A stretch of DNA of 64,000 bases from Peptoniphilus harei (GCF_900454685.1 NZ_UATM01000032.1:1240001-1304000), one strand, 5' to 3'. Numbered from the stretch's first letter, positions 38,124-49,248 are shown. Notes: generated by a model from the letters alone, not told the origin. Made by a program: numbers and translations.

Positions 38124-38579
38124 ATGTTTGTTGCTATATTTAGTATTATTTTAATTATTGTAGATCAATTCACAAAATACCTTGCTGCAACTAATTTAGC
38201 TAATGAGAATTCTATTGTCTTAATAGATAATTTTTTAAGACTCTATTATATAGAAAATCGAGGAGCAGCTTTTGGAATACTCCAAGGTTTTAGGTCACTA
38301 TTTGCAGTTATCACAGTAGCAGTCTTATTAATACTTATTATATTCTTATTCAAGAACTACAACAAAGTTCCTTTTATTTATCTTCTTAGTTTTAGCTTAT
38401 TAATTGGAGGTACTATTGGAAACTTTATTGATAGAATCAGGCTTCATTATGTAATTGATTTTATTAGTATGAAATTTCTTGGATACGACTTTGCAATTTT
38501 TAACTTTGCTGATGTTTTTATAGTAGTTGGAACAATTTTGATATCAATAGGTATACTTCTCCATGATAACAAAAGGTGA
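38124..38579 (+). CDS. lspA: Lipoprotein signal peptidase II
   Basis: 151 aa with four membrane helices. It removes the signal peptide of diacylglyceryl-prolipoproteins. Visible conserved parts: IIVDQFTKYLA, IENRGAAFGIL, LLIGGTIGNFIDRIRLHYVIDFI (first catalytic Asp) and FAIFNFADVFIVVG (second catalytic Asp). GGGGAG precedes the ATG. It is followed three bases later by rluD, the common lspA-rluD pair. Confidence 0.96.
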   Translation: MFVAIFSIILIIVDQFTKYLAATNLANENSIVLIDNFLRLYYIENRGAAFGILQGFRSLFAVITVAVLLILIIFLFKNYNKVPFIYLLSFSLLIGGTIGNFIDRIRLHYVIDFISMKFLGYDFAIFNFADVFIVVGTILISIGILLHDNKR

Positions 38580-38582
38580 GCT

Positions 38583-39476
38583 ATGTATAAGAACAATTTT
38601 ATCGTTGATAAGGAGTCTGTTGGATTAAGACTAGATAAATTTTTAGATGGAAAAATTGAAATCAACAGATCTCAAATTAAAAAAAATATAAAAGAAGGTA
38701 ATATTTTAGTAAATAACAAAATAGAAAAGGCTGGATATAGTTTAAAAGAATGTGATAAAATTTCCGTTGAATATGAGGATGACTTTAGACTTTATCCAGA
38801 AAAAATTAACTTTGATATTTTATATGAAGATGACTATTTAGCAGTCATTTCTAAACCTCAAGACCTTGTTGTTCATCCAGGAGCAGGAAATAAAAGTGGA
38901 ACTTTAGTAAATGGACTTTTATATTCTTTTAAAGAACTCTCAAACCCAATTGACAAAGATAGGCCTGGAATAGTTCATAGACTTGATAAGGATACTTCAG
39001 GTCTTATGATTATAGCAAAAAAAGATGAGGCCTATTATAAGTTGGTGGATATGTTTAAAAATCGACAAATAGATAAACACTATCTTGCTATATGCCAAGG
39101 AAATATCTATGAAGATTTTGATCTAAACGAACCCATTGGAAGAGATCCTAACAATAGAATTAAAATGAAAGTTATTTATGAAAATTCTAAAGAAGCTTCA
39201 ACTAGTTTCAAGGTTTTAAAAAATTTTAGCAAGTTTACTCTTCTAGATGTTCATTTACATACGGGTAGGACTCATCAAATTAGGGTTCACTTGGCCTATG
39301 TAAACCATCCAATAGTTGGAGATTATGTATATGGTGTGAAAAATAAATTTAAAATTGATAAACAGCTTTTACATGCCTATAAACTTAAATTTAAACACCC
39401 CATTAGTGGGAAAGAATTAGAAATAGAAGATAAGTTTCCTCAAAGATTTAAAAATTTTATGGAAAAATTTAATTAG
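38583..39476 (+). CDS. rluD: 23S rRNA pseudouridine synthase, RluD/RluA family
   Basis: 297 aa. An N-terminal S4 domain (LRLDKFLDGKIEINRSQIKKNIKEGNILVNNK) precedes the catalytic domain with VVHPGAGNKSGTLVNGLL, the active-site HRLDKDTSGLMIIAK (catalytic Asp), LAICQG, THQIRVHLAYVNHPIVGDYVYG and LLHAYKLKFKHP. The exact uridine target cannot be read; the RluD label follows position beside lspA and presence of the S4 domain. RBS weak (GGTGAG near the lspA stop). Confidence 0.92.
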   Translation: MYKNNFIVDKESVGLRLDKFLDGKIEINRSQIKKNIKEGNILVNNKIEKAGYSLKECDKISVEYEDDFRLYPEKINFDILYEDDYLAVISKPQDLVVHPGAGNKSGTLVNGLLYSFKELSNPIDKDRPGIVHRLDKDTSGLMIIAKKDEAYYKLVDMFKNRQIDKHYLAICQGNIYEDFDLNEPIGRDPNNRIKMKVIYENSKEASTSFKVLKNFSKFTLLDVHLHTGRTHQIRVHLAYVNHPIVGDYVYGVKNKFKIDKQLLHAYKLKFKHPISGKELEIEDKFPQRFKNFMEKFN

Positions 39477-39486
39477 GAGATACAAA

Positions 39487-40863
39487 TTGAAAGATTATGA
39501 TGTAATAATTGTAGGAGCAGGTGCTTCAGGTGTATTTGCTTCTTATGAATTTAAAAAGATGAATTCGGACTTAAGGGTTTTAGTAATAGATAAGGGAAAT
39601 GAAATATACAAAAGACAGTGTCCAATAAAAACTGGAAAAGTTGATAATTGTATCTCTTGTAATCCTTGCAATATTATGAATGGTTATGGTGGAGCAGGGA
39701 CCCTTTCTGATGGAAAATATAACATTACAACTAATTTTGGTGGTCAAATGCATGATTTTCTTGGAAAGGAAGACTCAATTGAGCTAATGGAATATGTTGA
39801 TAAAGTTCTTTGTGACTTTGATGGTGGGAATTCAAAATTATACGAGACAAAGTCATCAAATTTAAAGACACTTGCTCTAAAGCATGATCTTCATCTTCTA
39901 GACGCCAAGGTGAGACATTTTGGGACTGATAGAAATATAAAAATCCTGGAAAAAGTTTATGAATGGACTAAGGATAAAGTTGAAATGTTATTTAACACGA
40001 CAATTGTTGATGTTGAAAAGAAAGATAAATTTATCCTAACAAGTGATAAGGGAGAAACTTATTCCTGTGAAAAATTAGTACTTGCTTCAGGAAGAAGTGG
40101 ATCTAAATGGATTTCAGAAATTTGTAAAAAATTTGACATTAATTTGTTTTCCAACCAAGTTGATATTGGTGTAAGGGTTGAACTACCTGCAGAAGTTTTT
40201 AAACATATAACAGATGCAGTTTATGAGTCTAAAATAGTTTATCAAACAAAAATGTATAATGACCTTGTTAGGACCTTTTGCATGAACCCTTATGGTCAAG
40301 TAGTTGCTGAGAATACCAATGGAATTATAACTGTTAATGGTCATTCCTACGCAGATCCTAAATTACAATCAGAAAACACAAATTTTGCACTTCTTGTTAG
40401 TAATAAATTCACTGAACCTTTTAAAGATTCCAATGAGTATGGAGAATCCATAGCTAAATTATCTAATATGTTAGGGGGAGGGGTTCTCCTTCAAAGATTT
40501 GGAGATTTAGTCAAAGGCAGAAGGTCTGATGAAAGAAGGATGCAGAAGTGTTTCACAGAGCCAACTCTAAAGGCAACTCCAGGTGATTTATCTCTTGTAA
40601 TTCCTAAGAGACAATTGGACTCAATAATTGAGATGATTTATGCTCTTGATAAAATTGCACCAGGAACTGCCAACGACGACACTCTATTATATGGTGTTGA
40701 AGTTAAGTTCTATAATTCAAGAGTTGAAACAGATAATAATTTTGAGACTTCAGTTGAAGGATTGTTTGTTGTAGGAGATGGCGGAGGTGCCACTCACTCA
40801 CTTTCACAAGCATCGGCATGTGGTGTTTATGTCGCTAGATATTTAAATAATATACTATCTTAA
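39487..40863 (+). CDS. FAD-dependent dehydrogenase/oxidoreductase of unknown substrate
   Basis: 458 aa flavoprotein. It begins DYDVIIVGAGASGVFASYEF, the FAD dinucleotide-binding loop, with DKGNEIYKRQCPIK close behind. A Cys-rich segment CISCNPCNIMNGYGGAGTLSDGKYN, LVLASGRSGSKWI and a C-terminal VEGLFVVGDGGGATHSLSQASACGVYVA complete the FAD site. This matches the COG2509-like FAD proteins common in anaerobes; the reaction is not known. The start is TTG with AGGAG upstream. Last gene of the long operon, followed by a palindromic terminator. Confidence 0.85.
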   Translation: MKDYDVIIVGAGASGVFASYEFKKMNSDLRVLVIDKGNEIYKRQCPIKTGKVDNCISCNPCNIMNGYGGAGTLSDGKYNITTNFGGQMHDFLGKEDSIELMEYVDKVLCDFDGGNSKLYETKSSNLKTLALKHDLHLLDAKVRHFGTDRNIKILEKVYEWTKDKVEMLFNTTIVDVEKKDKFILTSDKGETYSCEKLVLASGRSGSKWISEICKKFDINLFSNQVDIGVRVELPAEVFKHITDAVYESKIVYQTKMYNDLVRTFCMNPYGQVVAENTNGIITVNGHSYADPKLQSENTNFALLVSNKFTEPFKDSNEYGESIAKLSNMLGGGVLLQRFGDLVKGRRSDERRMQKCFTEPTLKATPGDLSLVIPKRQLDSIIEMIYALDKIAPGTANDDTLLYGVEVKFYNSRVETDNNFETSVEGLFVVGDGGGATHSLSQASACGVYVARYLNNILS

Positions 40864-40890
40864 GAGTATGCATATGCATACTCTTTTCTT
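40862..40890 (+). terminator. Palindromic terminator after the FAD protein gene
   Basis: Perfect 24-base palindrome (half-site AAGAGTATGCAT) with its centre at 40873/40874, then a short T-run. Its first bases overlap the stop codon. Confidence 0.7.
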
Positions 40891-40918
40891 GATAAAGTGG
40901 CTATTTTTCAGTTATAAT
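40889..40918 (+). promoter_or_regulatory. Sigma-A promoter of the miaB-mutSL operon
   Basis: -35 TTGATA (40889-40894), 18-base spacer, -10 TATAAT (40913-40918), about 26 bases before the miaB start. Confidence 0.75.
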
Positions 40919-40943
40919 ATAAAGATATGAAATGAGGATGTAT

Positions 40944-42345
40944 ATGGAAAATAAAGAATTAATTAACGATTTAAATAATAATGTAAATGAATATATAAGA
41001 AACATAAAAGAAAACATTGATGAGAAAAAAGCTTTAGTTATAACTCATGGTTGCCAAATGAATGAACATGACTCAGAAAAGATAACTTGGCTTCTTGAAA
41101 AAATGGGATATAGCTTTGTAAATGAGATTGATGAAGCAGACTTTATTATTGTAAATACTTGCTCAGTAAGACATTCTGCAGAAGATAAAGTTTACGGACA
41201 ATTGGGGAATTTAAAAAACTTAAAATCAAAAAAAGAAAAATATAAAAATAGCAGTTTGTGGTTGTATGATGCAAAGGGATGAGTCTAGGAACTATGTAAT
41301 AGAAAAGTTTCCTAATGTAGATATAATTTTTGGAACAAACAATATTTGGAAACTACCTGAACTTTTAACAGAATCATATAATGGGACAAAACTTGCAATG
41401 GATATTGAAGAAAATGCCCTAAGTATTGATGATAAGCTTGGAGCCAATAGACTTTATAATTTTAAGTCCTATGTAAATATTATGTATGGTTGTAACAATT
41501 TCTGTTCTTACTGTATAGTTCCTTATACTAGGGGAAGAGAAACTAGTAGAAGACCTGGGGAAATTATTAGGGAAATTGAAGATTTAGCGAGACATGGCAC
41601 CAAAGAAGTTACCCTTCTTGGTCAAAATGTCAATTCTTATGGAAAGACTCTTGATGAAAAATTTACTTTTTCTAATCTCTTAGAAGAAATAAATGATATC
41701 AAGGGCATTGAAAGGATAAGATTTATGACTTCCCATCCTAAGGATATTTCTGATGAATTAATCTATTCTTTTAAGAATCTTGATAAATTATCTAACTTTT
41801 TACACCTTCCAGTCCAAGCAGGTTCATCAAGAGTTCTTAAGATGATGAATAGGAAGTACACAAAGGAAGATTATCTAAGAACAATTGATAAGGTTAAAAA
41901 TGTAAATCCAAATATTGCACTTTCAACAGATATTATGGTAGGTTTTCCAGGAGAAGAGGAAGAAGACTTTATGGATACCCTCGATTTGATTAAAAAAGTT
42001 GAGTATGATACAGCCTTTACTTTTATTTATTCAGTTAGGGAGAATACCCCTGCTGCAAATAGGACAGATCAGGTTCCTGACAAGATAAAGCATGAAAGAT
42101 TTGAAAGGCTTCTTGATGTACTGTATCCAATTCAAGAAAAGAAGAATAAGGCTTTTATTGGTAGGGAAGTAGATGTTCTTGTAGAAGACATTTCTAAAAA
42201 GAATGAAAGTAAAGTTAGTGGAAGAACTGACGAATTTAAATTAGTTAATTTTGATGGAAATGCAAATGATGTTGGAAATATTGTTAAAGTAAAGATTAAA
42301 GATGCTAATAGTTTTTCTCTAGTAGGTGAGAAGGTTGAATCGTGA
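40944..42345 (+). pseudogene. miaB: tRNA-2-methylthio-N6-dimethylallyladenosine synthase MiaB, one-base frameshift
   Basis: MiaB is a radical SAM methylthiotransferase acting on A37 after MiaA. The first frame (to 41282) encodes the MTTase domain with two cluster Cys (ITHGCQMNEHDSE and VNTCSVRHSAEDK). A second frame, open from about 41250 to 42345, continues with [27 protein letters not shown], the radical SAM motif [19 protein letters not shown] and a C-terminal TRAM domain. One extra A in the A5 run at 41244-41248 explains the break. It separates the third cluster Cys from the first two, so neither part alone could be active. The start ATG 40944 follows GAGG. Read error, decay and recoding remain open. 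Confidence 0.88.
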
Positions 42346-44947
42346 AAAATTAACTCCAATGATGCAGCAATATCTTGCTGTAAAGGATGAAAATCCAGAT
42401 GCTATATTATTTTTTAGACTTGGTGACTTTTTTGAAATGTTTTTTGATGATGCACTTTTGGCATCAAGAGAACTTGAGATAACTCTAACAAGAAGAGAGG
42501 CTGGTTTAGAAGAAAAGGCCCCTATGTGTGGTGTTCCATATCACGTAGCTTCTTCTTATATTTCAAAGTTAATAGATAAGGGTTACAAGGTTGCAATTTA
42601 TGATCAAGTCGAAGATCCCAAACTCGCTAAAGGAATTGTAAAGAGAGAAGTTACACAAATTATTACACCAGGAACCTTCACAGACACAGAATATTTGAAA
42701 AGTGATTCTAATAACTATTTTTTATCAATTTTTATTCAAGGATATTCTCTAAATTTAACTTATTCAGACTATTCAACAGGAGAAATTTATTTTACTGAAA
42801 AGACTTTTTTATCTAAGAAGGAGCTATTTAGATTTCTCCAAGATCAAATTGATAGGATTAGTCCAAACGAAATTTTAATAAATGAGGATGAATTAGAAAG
42901 CTTTAAAAATAAAATTAAAAAAGATAATATTTTTATTAACCCTTATATAGTTGGCAATCTCAAAGACAGCAATATATTTAAAGATTTTGGAAAGTATTTC
43001 AGTGATAACTTTAAAAACAATTTAAAATCTTTTATATCTGACAATAAAATTGCTGATTATACTTCACTTAAAAAAATTTTACAGTATATAGTTGTAACAC
43101 AAAAAATTAATTTAAAACATATCAACAGTATATCTTATTACAACAACTATGATTTCTTACTTTTAGATGAAAGTTCCAAGAGAACTCTTGAAGTTGTTAA
43201 GGGACTAAATACCTTCTCAAAAAAAGGATCTCTCTTAGATGTTTTAGACAAGTGTAGCACTTCTATGGGATCTAGAAAATTAAAAAAATGGGTGGAAAGT
43301 CCACTAGTTGATTTAAATAAAATTCAAGAGAGACAAGACATTATTGAATCCTTTACGAGGGACCTCTTATTACAAGATAAGATTGAAAAAATTTTGAAAG
43401 AAGTCTACGATATCGAAAGACTTGTAGTAAAAATATCTAATGGAAGTATAAATCCACGTGAGCTTTATTCGCTTAAGTCAACAATTGAAAATTCTAAGAA
43501 AATAAAAGAAATTTTAGAAGATCAAGACAATGAATGTTTGAATTTATTATCCAAAGAATTTATAGATTTGTCTGATATATATAGTGAAATAGATAGGGTT
43601 CTAATTGACAATCCACCAGTTGTAATAGAGGAAAATAGGATTATTAAAGAAGGATATTCAAAGGATTTAGATGAACTTTTCAAGATTGCGACAGAAGGCA
43701 AAAACTGGTTACTAGAATTTGAAGAAAGAGAAAGAAATAGAACTGGAATTAAGAAACTTAAAGTTAAACACAATAAAATTTTAGGATATTTTATTGAAGT
43801 TACGAAATCTTTTTTAGACCGAGTACCTGAAGATTATATTAGAAAACAAACTTTAGTTGGATCCGAAAGATTCTTTTCCGTGGAATTAAAGGACATGGAA
43901 GGCAAGTTGCTTGGATCTAAGGAAAGAGCCTTGAGTATGCAGGCAGAAATTTACAATGGTTTAAAGGATTTTATTGGTAAAGAAATTTATAGGATTCAAA
44001 TACTTGCAGACAAACTTTCGAATCTCGATTCTCTATTATCTTTAGCAAAAGTTTCAAATTTAAACAATTACGTAAGACCAAGCTTTAACAATGAAGGGTT
44101 TATTGAAATAAAAGCAGGGAGACATCCAATAGTTGAATCATATATAAAAGATGAGTTTTTTGTTCCAAATGATACCTATATTGATACAAAAAACAATATG
44201 ATTCATATAATTACAGGACCTAATATGGCAGGTAAGTCAACCTATATGAGACAAGTTGCTCTTATCACTATAATGGCTCACATTGGATGCTTCGTACCCT
44301 GCGACTCTTGTAATATTTCTTTAGTAGATAGAATTTTTACAAGAATTGGAGCTAGTGATAACTTGGCCATGGGTCAATCGACATTTATGGTTGAGATGAA
44401 AGAGGTTGCAGATATAATTCAAAACGCGACATCAAATTCACTTTTGATACTAGATGAAGTTGGAAGGGGAACAAGTACCTTTGATGGACTTGCTATAGCC
44501 AATGCAATAATAGAATATATTGCAGAAAATATTAAGGCTAAAACTCTTTTTGCTACCCACTACCATGAATTAGTCCACCTCGAGGAGAAATATGACTCTA
44601 TAGAAAACTTAACTATAGCAGTAGATAGACAAGAAGATGATATTATCTTTTTGAGAAAAATAATAAAGGGATTTACAAATAATTCTTACGGAATTGATGT
44701 AGCGAAGCTTGCAGGTATTGATGATAGAATTATTAATAGGGCAAAAGATATTTTAGCTATTATTGAAAAAGAAAATGAAGGCATAAGTATAGACCTTAAT
44801 AAAGAATTTATTAGAGAAGAGAAATCCAATCCAGAATTGGAAAATTTTATTAATAAATTGAGAGAAATAAACATCCTTGAGCTAAGTCCAATGGAAGCCT
44901 TTAATTTATTAGATGAAATAGTTAAACAATCTAAGGAGTTAAAATGA
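42335..44947 (+). CDS. mutS: DNA mismatch repair protein MutS
   Basis: About 870 aa. The mismatch-reading domain has [35 protein letters not shown], the F-x-E element. The connector, core (RGxxDLRKLLxxI-like [14 protein letters not shown]), clamp and ATPase follow: [30 protein letters not shown] (Walker A), [20 protein letters not shown] (Walker B) and [10 protein letters not shown]. The start is uncertain: GTG 42326 opens the frame, but TTG 42335 follows AGGTGAG and gives the usual LTPMMQQYL start; both overlap miaB. The final residues overlap mutL by 4 bases. Confidence 0.96.
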   Translation: MNREKLTPMMQQYLAVKDENPDAILFFRLGDFFEMFFDDALLASRELEITLTRREAGLEEKAPMCGVPYHVASSYISKLIDKGYKVAIYDQVEDPKLAKGIVKREVTQIITPGTFTDTEYLKSDSNNYFLSIFIQGYSLNLTYSDYSTGEIYFTEKTFLSKKELFRFLQDQIDRISPNEILINEDELESFKNKIKKDNIFINPYIVGNLKDSNIFKDFGKYFSDNFKNNLKSFISDNKIADYTSLKKILQYIVVTQKINLKHINSISYYNNYDFLLLDESSKRTLEVVKGLNTFSKKGSLLDVLDKCSTSMGSRKLKKWVESPLVDLNKIQERQDIIESFTRDLLLQDKIEKILKEVYDIERLVVKISNGSINPRELYSLKSTIENSKKIKEILEDQDNECLNLLSKEFIDLSDIYSEIDRVLIDNPPVVIEENRIIKEGYSKDLDELFKIATEGKNWLLEFEERERNRTGIKKLKVKHNKILGYFIEVTKSFLDRVPEDYIRKQTLVGSERFFSVELKDMEGKLLGSKERALSMQAEIYNGLKDFIGKEIYRIQILADKLSNLDSLLSLAKVSNLNNYVRPSFNNEGFIEIKAGRHPIVESYIKDEFFVPNDTYIDTKNNMIHIITGPNMAGKSTYMRQVALITIMAHIGCFVPCDSCNISLVDRIFTRIGASDNLAMGQSTFMVEMKEVADIIQNATSNSLLILDEVGRGTSTFDGLAIANAIIEYIAENIKAKTLFATHYHELVHLEEKYDSIENLTIAVDRQEDDIIFLRKIIKGFTNNSYGIDVAKLAGIDDRIINRAKDILAIIEKENEGISIDLNKEFIREEKSNPELENFINKLREINILELSPMEAFNLLDEIVKQSKELK

Positions 44948-46815
44948 TAAAACTTTTAGATGAACAAACAATATCAAAAATTGCAGCCGGTGAAATAATT
45001 GAAAATTCTGCATCTATAGTAAAAGAATTGGTGGAAAATTCCATTGATGCAGGAACTGATGATATTCTTATTGAGTTGAGAGGCGAAAGCACTAATTATA
45101 TCAAGGTATCAGATAACGGTTCAGGTTTTTCTGAGGACGACCTTGAGCTTGCTTTCCTTCGTCATTCTACTTCCAAGCTTCAAGTAATAGAAGATTTGGA
45201 AAAAATTAGGACTCTAGGTTTTCGTGGAGAAGCCCTAGCAAGTATCTCAAACATTTCAAAGATAAAACTAATGACAAAAAGAGAAGAAGATTTGGCAGGA
45301 AATTCTCTAATTATAGAAAATGGCAAAATTCTTAAAAAGAATAAGGTGGGAATGCCAAAGGGAACGACTTTTATAATTAATGATGTCTTTTACAACACTC
45401 CTGTTAGGAAGAAATTCCTAAGGAAAGATTCTACAGAGATTAATAACATCATTGATATTGTTCAAAAAATTGCCCTATCAAATAATAATATAAAGTTCAC
45501 TTTAATTAGAGATGGTAAGACTATTTTGAATACTGGAAGTGACAAGGATCCAATTAATAGGATATTTTCAATTCTTGGTTCAGAAATAGCTTCATCCTTA
45601 AATGAAGGAAAATTTGAATCAGAAAACTATAAAATAAGAGGATTTTTCTCCAACAATAAACTTTTCAGGTCTAACAGAGATAGTCAGTATATTTTTGTAA
45701 ATGGCAGATTTATAAGAGACATAAATATTTCTAGAGCCATTGAAAAAAATTACAATTCTTTAATACCACTTAATAGGTATCCTGTTTTTGTTCTCTATAT
45801 AGATATTGACCCTAAATTAATTGATGTGAACATTCATCCAAAGAAAAATGAAATAAAAATTTCCAATGAAAATATTTTAACAGCTCTTTTATCCGAAGTT
45901 GTTGAAGAAGTAATTTATCCAAATAGGTCTATAAGAGAAATTGAATTAGAAGATAAGAAAGAAAACGTAAATGTATTTGATATTTTTGATGATGAAGATG
46001 ATACAGAAGAAACTTCTGATTTAATTGAAAAAGAAGATTCTAGAAATAATAATCTTAAAAGTCTATGGGAAATAGAAAAAGATGAAGATATAAAATCACA
46101 AGATAATAATTCTTTTAATGAAGAAGCTCTATTATATAGTGAAGATGTAACGAAAGATAATGCATCAGATAGTAAGATAGAGGGTGAAGAAAAGAACTTC
46201 TTATTTGATGATGGGGCTAGCCGCATTGATGAAGACCTTTTAAATACTAGAATTAGTGGAGTTCTTTTCAAGACTTATATTCTTTTAGAAAATCAAAGAG
46301 ATGGAAAAGTTTTTGTTGTTGATCAGCATGCTGCTCACGAAAGAGTAAACTATGAAAAATTCTTAAAAATGTATCTTAATAGCGAAATATCTTCACAAAT
46401 TTTAATTAAGCCTGAAATTATTGAATTAAATCAAATAGAGTACGATAAAATCTTAACTTACTTTGATTTATTTAATGAACTTGGATTTAAAATTGAAGAT
46501 TTTGGAGATAGGTCTATTGTTTTAAGAGAAGTGCCAATGATCTTTGGTCTTCCTACCTATGTGGACTTTATTAGAGATATAATTGACTCTTTAGACAAAG
46601 ATATATCATCAAATTACGAAGCAGATATGTATAAGATAATGAGAAAAGCTTGTAAGGCTTCTGTTAAAGCAGGAGATGACCTATCAGACATTGAGATAGA
46701 GGCTCTAATTAGAGATTTGAAAAATTGTGAAAATCCTTATACTTGTCCTCATGGAAGACCTACAATAGTAGAAGTATCAAAGCACACTATTTCAAAATTA
46801 TTTTTGAGGGAATAA
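44944..46815 (+). CDS. mutL: DNA mismatch repair protein MutL
   Basis: 623 aa. The N-terminal GHKL ATPase has IAAGEIIENSASIVKELVENSIDAG, VSDNGSGF, HSTSKL, TLGFRGEALASIS and GTTFIINDVFYNTPVRKKFL. A long acidic linker spans about 330-425. The C-terminal dimerisation/endonuclease part contains DQHAAHERVNYEKF, a DQHAxHERxxYE endonuclease metal motif, and CPHGRPT near the end. These show an endonuclease-type MutL as expected in a bacterium without MutH. ATGA overlap with mutS and direct abutment with miaA. Confidence 0.97.
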   Translation: MIKLLDEQTISKIAAGEIIENSASIVKELVENSIDAGTDDILIELRGESTNYIKVSDNGSGFSEDDLELAFLRHSTSKLQVIEDLEKIRTLGFRGEALASISNISKIKLMTKREEDLAGNSLIIENGKILKKNKVGMPKGTTFIINDVFYNTPVRKKFLRKDSTEINNIIDIVQKIALSNNNIKFTLIRDGKTILNTGSDKDPINRIFSILGSEIASSLNEGKFESENYKIRGFFSNNKLFRSNRDSQYIFVNGRFIRDINISRAIEKNYNSLIPLNRYPVFVLYIDIDPKLIDVNIHPKKNEIKISNENILTALLSEVVEEVIYPNRSIREIELEDKKENVNVFDIFDDEDDTEETSDLIEKEDSRNNNLKSLWEIEKDEDIKSQDNNSFNEEALLYSEDVTKDNASDSKIEGEEKNFLFDDGASRIDEDLLNTRISGVLFKTYILLENQRDGKVFVVDQHAAHERVNYEKFLKMYLNSEISSQILIKPEIIELNQIEYDKILTYFDLFNELGFKIEDFGDRSIVLREVPMIFGLPTYVDFIRDIIDSLDKDISSNYEADMYKIMRKACKASVKAGDDLSDIEIEALIRDLKNCENPYTCPHGRPTIVEVSKHTISKLFLRE

Positions 46816-47724
46816 ATGGAAAATTTGTTAATAATTACTGGGCCAACTGGAATAGGAAAGACAGAAATTTCTCTTAAACTTGCAAATAAGTATAAGGGAG
46901 AAATTATTTCTAGTGACTCCATGCAGATTTATAAAAAACTAGATATTGGAACGGCAAAGGTAGACTTAGATAAGACAGATATTCCCCATCATATGGTTGA
47001 TATCTTAGAAGCTCATGAAAATTTTTCTGTAGCTGACTTTAAATTTAAAGCTAAAGAAATAATTAGCGATATAAATAGGAGGGGAGGTCTTCCAATTCTT
47101 GTTGGAGGAACTGGCCTTTATATTAACTCCATAGTTTATAATCTTGATTTTACAGAAACAAAGGCAGATTATGAGTATAGAGAGGAGTTAAGAAAAATAT
47201 TAGAAGAAAAAGGTAGTGAATTTCTTTATAATAAACTTTTTAATCTTAACAAAGATATGGCTGCAAAGATTCATCCCAACAATGGTCAAAGGATAATAAG
47301 AGCTTTAGAAATTTTAAAAAGTGGAAATGAAAAGGAAAATAATTTTCGTCAAGAAAATGAAGATTATAATTTAATATTTATTGGCCTTAACATGGATAGA
47401 GAAAGACTTTATGAGATAATTAATAGTAGGGTTGATAAAATGATTGAGCTTGGCCTCGTAGATGAGGTTAGATCCCTCTTAGACAAAGGCTTGGACAAAA
47501 ACTCTCAATCACTAAAGGCTATTGGATATAAAGAAGTAATTTCATATCTTGAAGGTGAAATTGAATATTCAGAGATGATTGATCTTATAAAAAAGAATTC
47601 CAGACACTATGCCAAGAGACAATTAACTTGGTTTAGAAGAGACGGAAGAATAAAATGGTTTGATAGGGAATCAGATAATTTATTAGAAGAAATAGAAAGC
47701 TATATTGATAGTAAATTAGACTGA
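46816..47724 (+). CDS. miaA: tRNA dimethylallyltransferase
   Basis: 302 aa. It adds the dimethylallyl group to A37 of tRNAs reading U-initial codons, the substrate MiaB then thiomethylates. Motifs: ITGPTGIGKTEISLKLA (P-loop), ISSDSMQIYKKLDIGTAK, PHHMVDILEAHENFSVADF, LVGGTGLYINS, HPNNGQRIIRALEI, SLKAIGYKEV and RQLTWFRRDGRIKWF. The start follows the mutL stop directly, with GAGGGA as ribosome binding site. With miaB four genes upstream, both A37 enzymes are in one operon. Confidence 0.97.
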   Translation: MENLLIITGPTGIGKTEISLKLANKYKGEIISSDSMQIYKKLDIGTAKVDLDKTDIPHHMVDILEAHENFSVADFKFKAKEIISDINRRGGLPILVGGTGLYINSIVYNLDFTETKADYEYREELRKILEEKGSEFLYNKLFNLNKDMAAKIHPNNGQRIIRALEILKSGNEKENNFRQENEDYNLIFIGLNMDRERLYEIINSRVDKMIELGLVDEVRSLLDKGLDKNSQSLKAIGYKEVISYLEGEIEYSEMIDLIKKNSRHYAKRQLTWFRRDGRIKWFDRESDNLLEEIESYIDSKLD

Positions 47725-47740
47725 TGATTTAGGAGAAAAG

Positions 47741-49027
47741 ATGACAGTATACGATAACTTATTTAAAGAAAAATATAATATAGATTCAAAAATAATTGAA
47801 TTTGTAAATAATATAGAAGAAAAACTTCAAGATAGATTTAAAGAGTTTAGTGACATAGCTCAATACAATCAAGTAAAAATCCTGAAGGCTATGCAGGAAG
47901 AAGGATTAAAAGCAACTGATTTCAATTGGACTACAGGATATGGATACGGGGACATTGGAAGAGACAAAGTGGAGTCTATATACACTAGGATTTTTAATGT
48001 TGAAGACAGTCTTGTTAGGTCAAATATAGTCTCAGGAACCCATGCCATTACTCTTGCAATTAAATCTGTATTAAAACCAGGCGATCACTTATTATCAGTA
48101 ACTTCAACACCCTATGATACTCTACAAAAGGTAATAGGACTTCGAGGTGATAGTCCAGACTCCTTAATCAATTCTGGATATCAATACTCTGAAGTGCCTC
48201 TAGTTAATAATATGATAGATGTTGATAGTATAAAAGATTATATTCAGGACAACACAAGCCTTGTTATAATGCAAAGATCAACTGGTTATTCTAATAGAAG
48301 AGCTTTTACAGTTTCTGAACTTAAAGAGGCCGTAGATGAAGTTAAAAAAATTAACAAAGATATAAAAATATTCGTAGATAATTGTTATGGAGAATTTACA
48401 GAATTAATTGAACCAAGTGAAATTGGGATTGATATTATGGCAGGATCTCTAATAAAAAATCCTGGTGGAGGAATTTGTTATACAGGGGGATATGTAGCCG
48501 GCAAGGAAGAACTTATTGAAAGGGCAGCAAATTTTTTAACAGCTCCTGGAATAGGTAAAGACTGTGGGCTAACTTTTGGTATGACAAGGCAAATACTTCA
48601 GGGACTTTTTATGTCACCAAAAATTGTTGAAGATGCAATAAGGGGTGCAACATTGTTTTCAAGATCTTTTGAAGAATTAGGTTTTAAAACAATACCTTCT
48701 AGCACAGACCCAAGAAGTGATATTGTTACGGCAATTGAATTACAAAAACCAGAAATTCTTGAAATTTTCTGCAAGTACATTCAATTTTCTTCTCCAGTAG
48801 ACTCAGAGTTCACACCAATCCCTTGGGATATGCCAGGCTATGATGATCAGGTAATAATGGCAGCAGGCGACTTTATAGAAGGCTCATCTATTGAATTATC
48901 GGCAGATGGACCTATGAGAGAACCTTATTATGTATATTTCCAAGGAGGCCTCTCTTACTATCACATTAAATTTTCACTTATAAACTTATTAAATGCCCTA
49001 TACAAGGAAGGCTTAATAGAGATTTAA
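47741..49027 (+). CDS. Methionine gamma-lyase family PLP protein (YnbB/aluminium-resistance type)
   Basis: 428 aa. It begins FKEKYNIDSKIIEFVNNIEEKL and has TGYGYGDIGRDKVESIYTRIF, VRSNIVSGTHAITLAIKSVLKPGDHLLS, VDNCYGEFTE (PLP-binding Asp/Cys region) and GSLIKNPGGGICYTGGYVAGK with the PLP Lys. This is the YnbB family, often found after miaA (and hfq) in Firmicutes. The older name aluminium resistance protein has weak support; true reaction unknown. No hfq lies between miaA and this gene. Last gene of the miaB-mutSL run. Confidence 0.9.
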   Translation: MTVYDNLFKEKYNIDSKIIEFVNNIEEKLQDRFKEFSDIAQYNQVKILKAMQEEGLKATDFNWTTGYGYGDIGRDKVESIYTRIFNVEDSLVRSNIVSGTHAITLAIKSVLKPGDHLLSVTSTPYDTLQKVIGLRGDSPDSLINSGYQYSEVPLVNNMIDVDSIKDYIQDNTSLVIMQRSTGYSNRRAFTVSELKEAVDEVKKINKDIKIFVDNCYGEFTELIEPSEIGIDIMAGSLIKNPGGGICYTGGYVAGKEELIERAANFLTAPGIGKDCGLTFGMTRQILQGLFMSPKIVEDAIRGATLFSRSFEELGFKTIPSSTDPRSDIVTAIELQKPEILEIFCKYIQFSSPVDSEFTPIPWDMPGYDDQVIMAAGDFIEGSSIELSADGPMREPYYVYFQGGLSYYHIKFSLINLLNALYKEGLIEI

Positions 49028-49097
49028 TAAGCTTAAAGTTTATAAAATTTACAGATCGGTCTTGATAGCTTATAAAAAAAAATAAAGGATTCAAAGA

Positions 49098-49124
49098 GAG
49101 TAGGTAAGTTACCTATTCTTTTTT
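49098..49124 (+). terminator. Terminator of the mutSL-miaA operon
   Basis: Stem GAGTAGGT / ACCTATTC around AAGTT, then a run of T residues. Confidence 0.82.
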
Positions 49125-49248
49125 ATTACTTATAATTCTGACTTTGTTGAAGTAATAATAGTTTTTTAGAAATTAAATAGATAAACCTATTATGAGTAAT
49201 TAATCTGATTTAATTGTATTGAGAAAAATTAGTTTTATTTATTACAAA

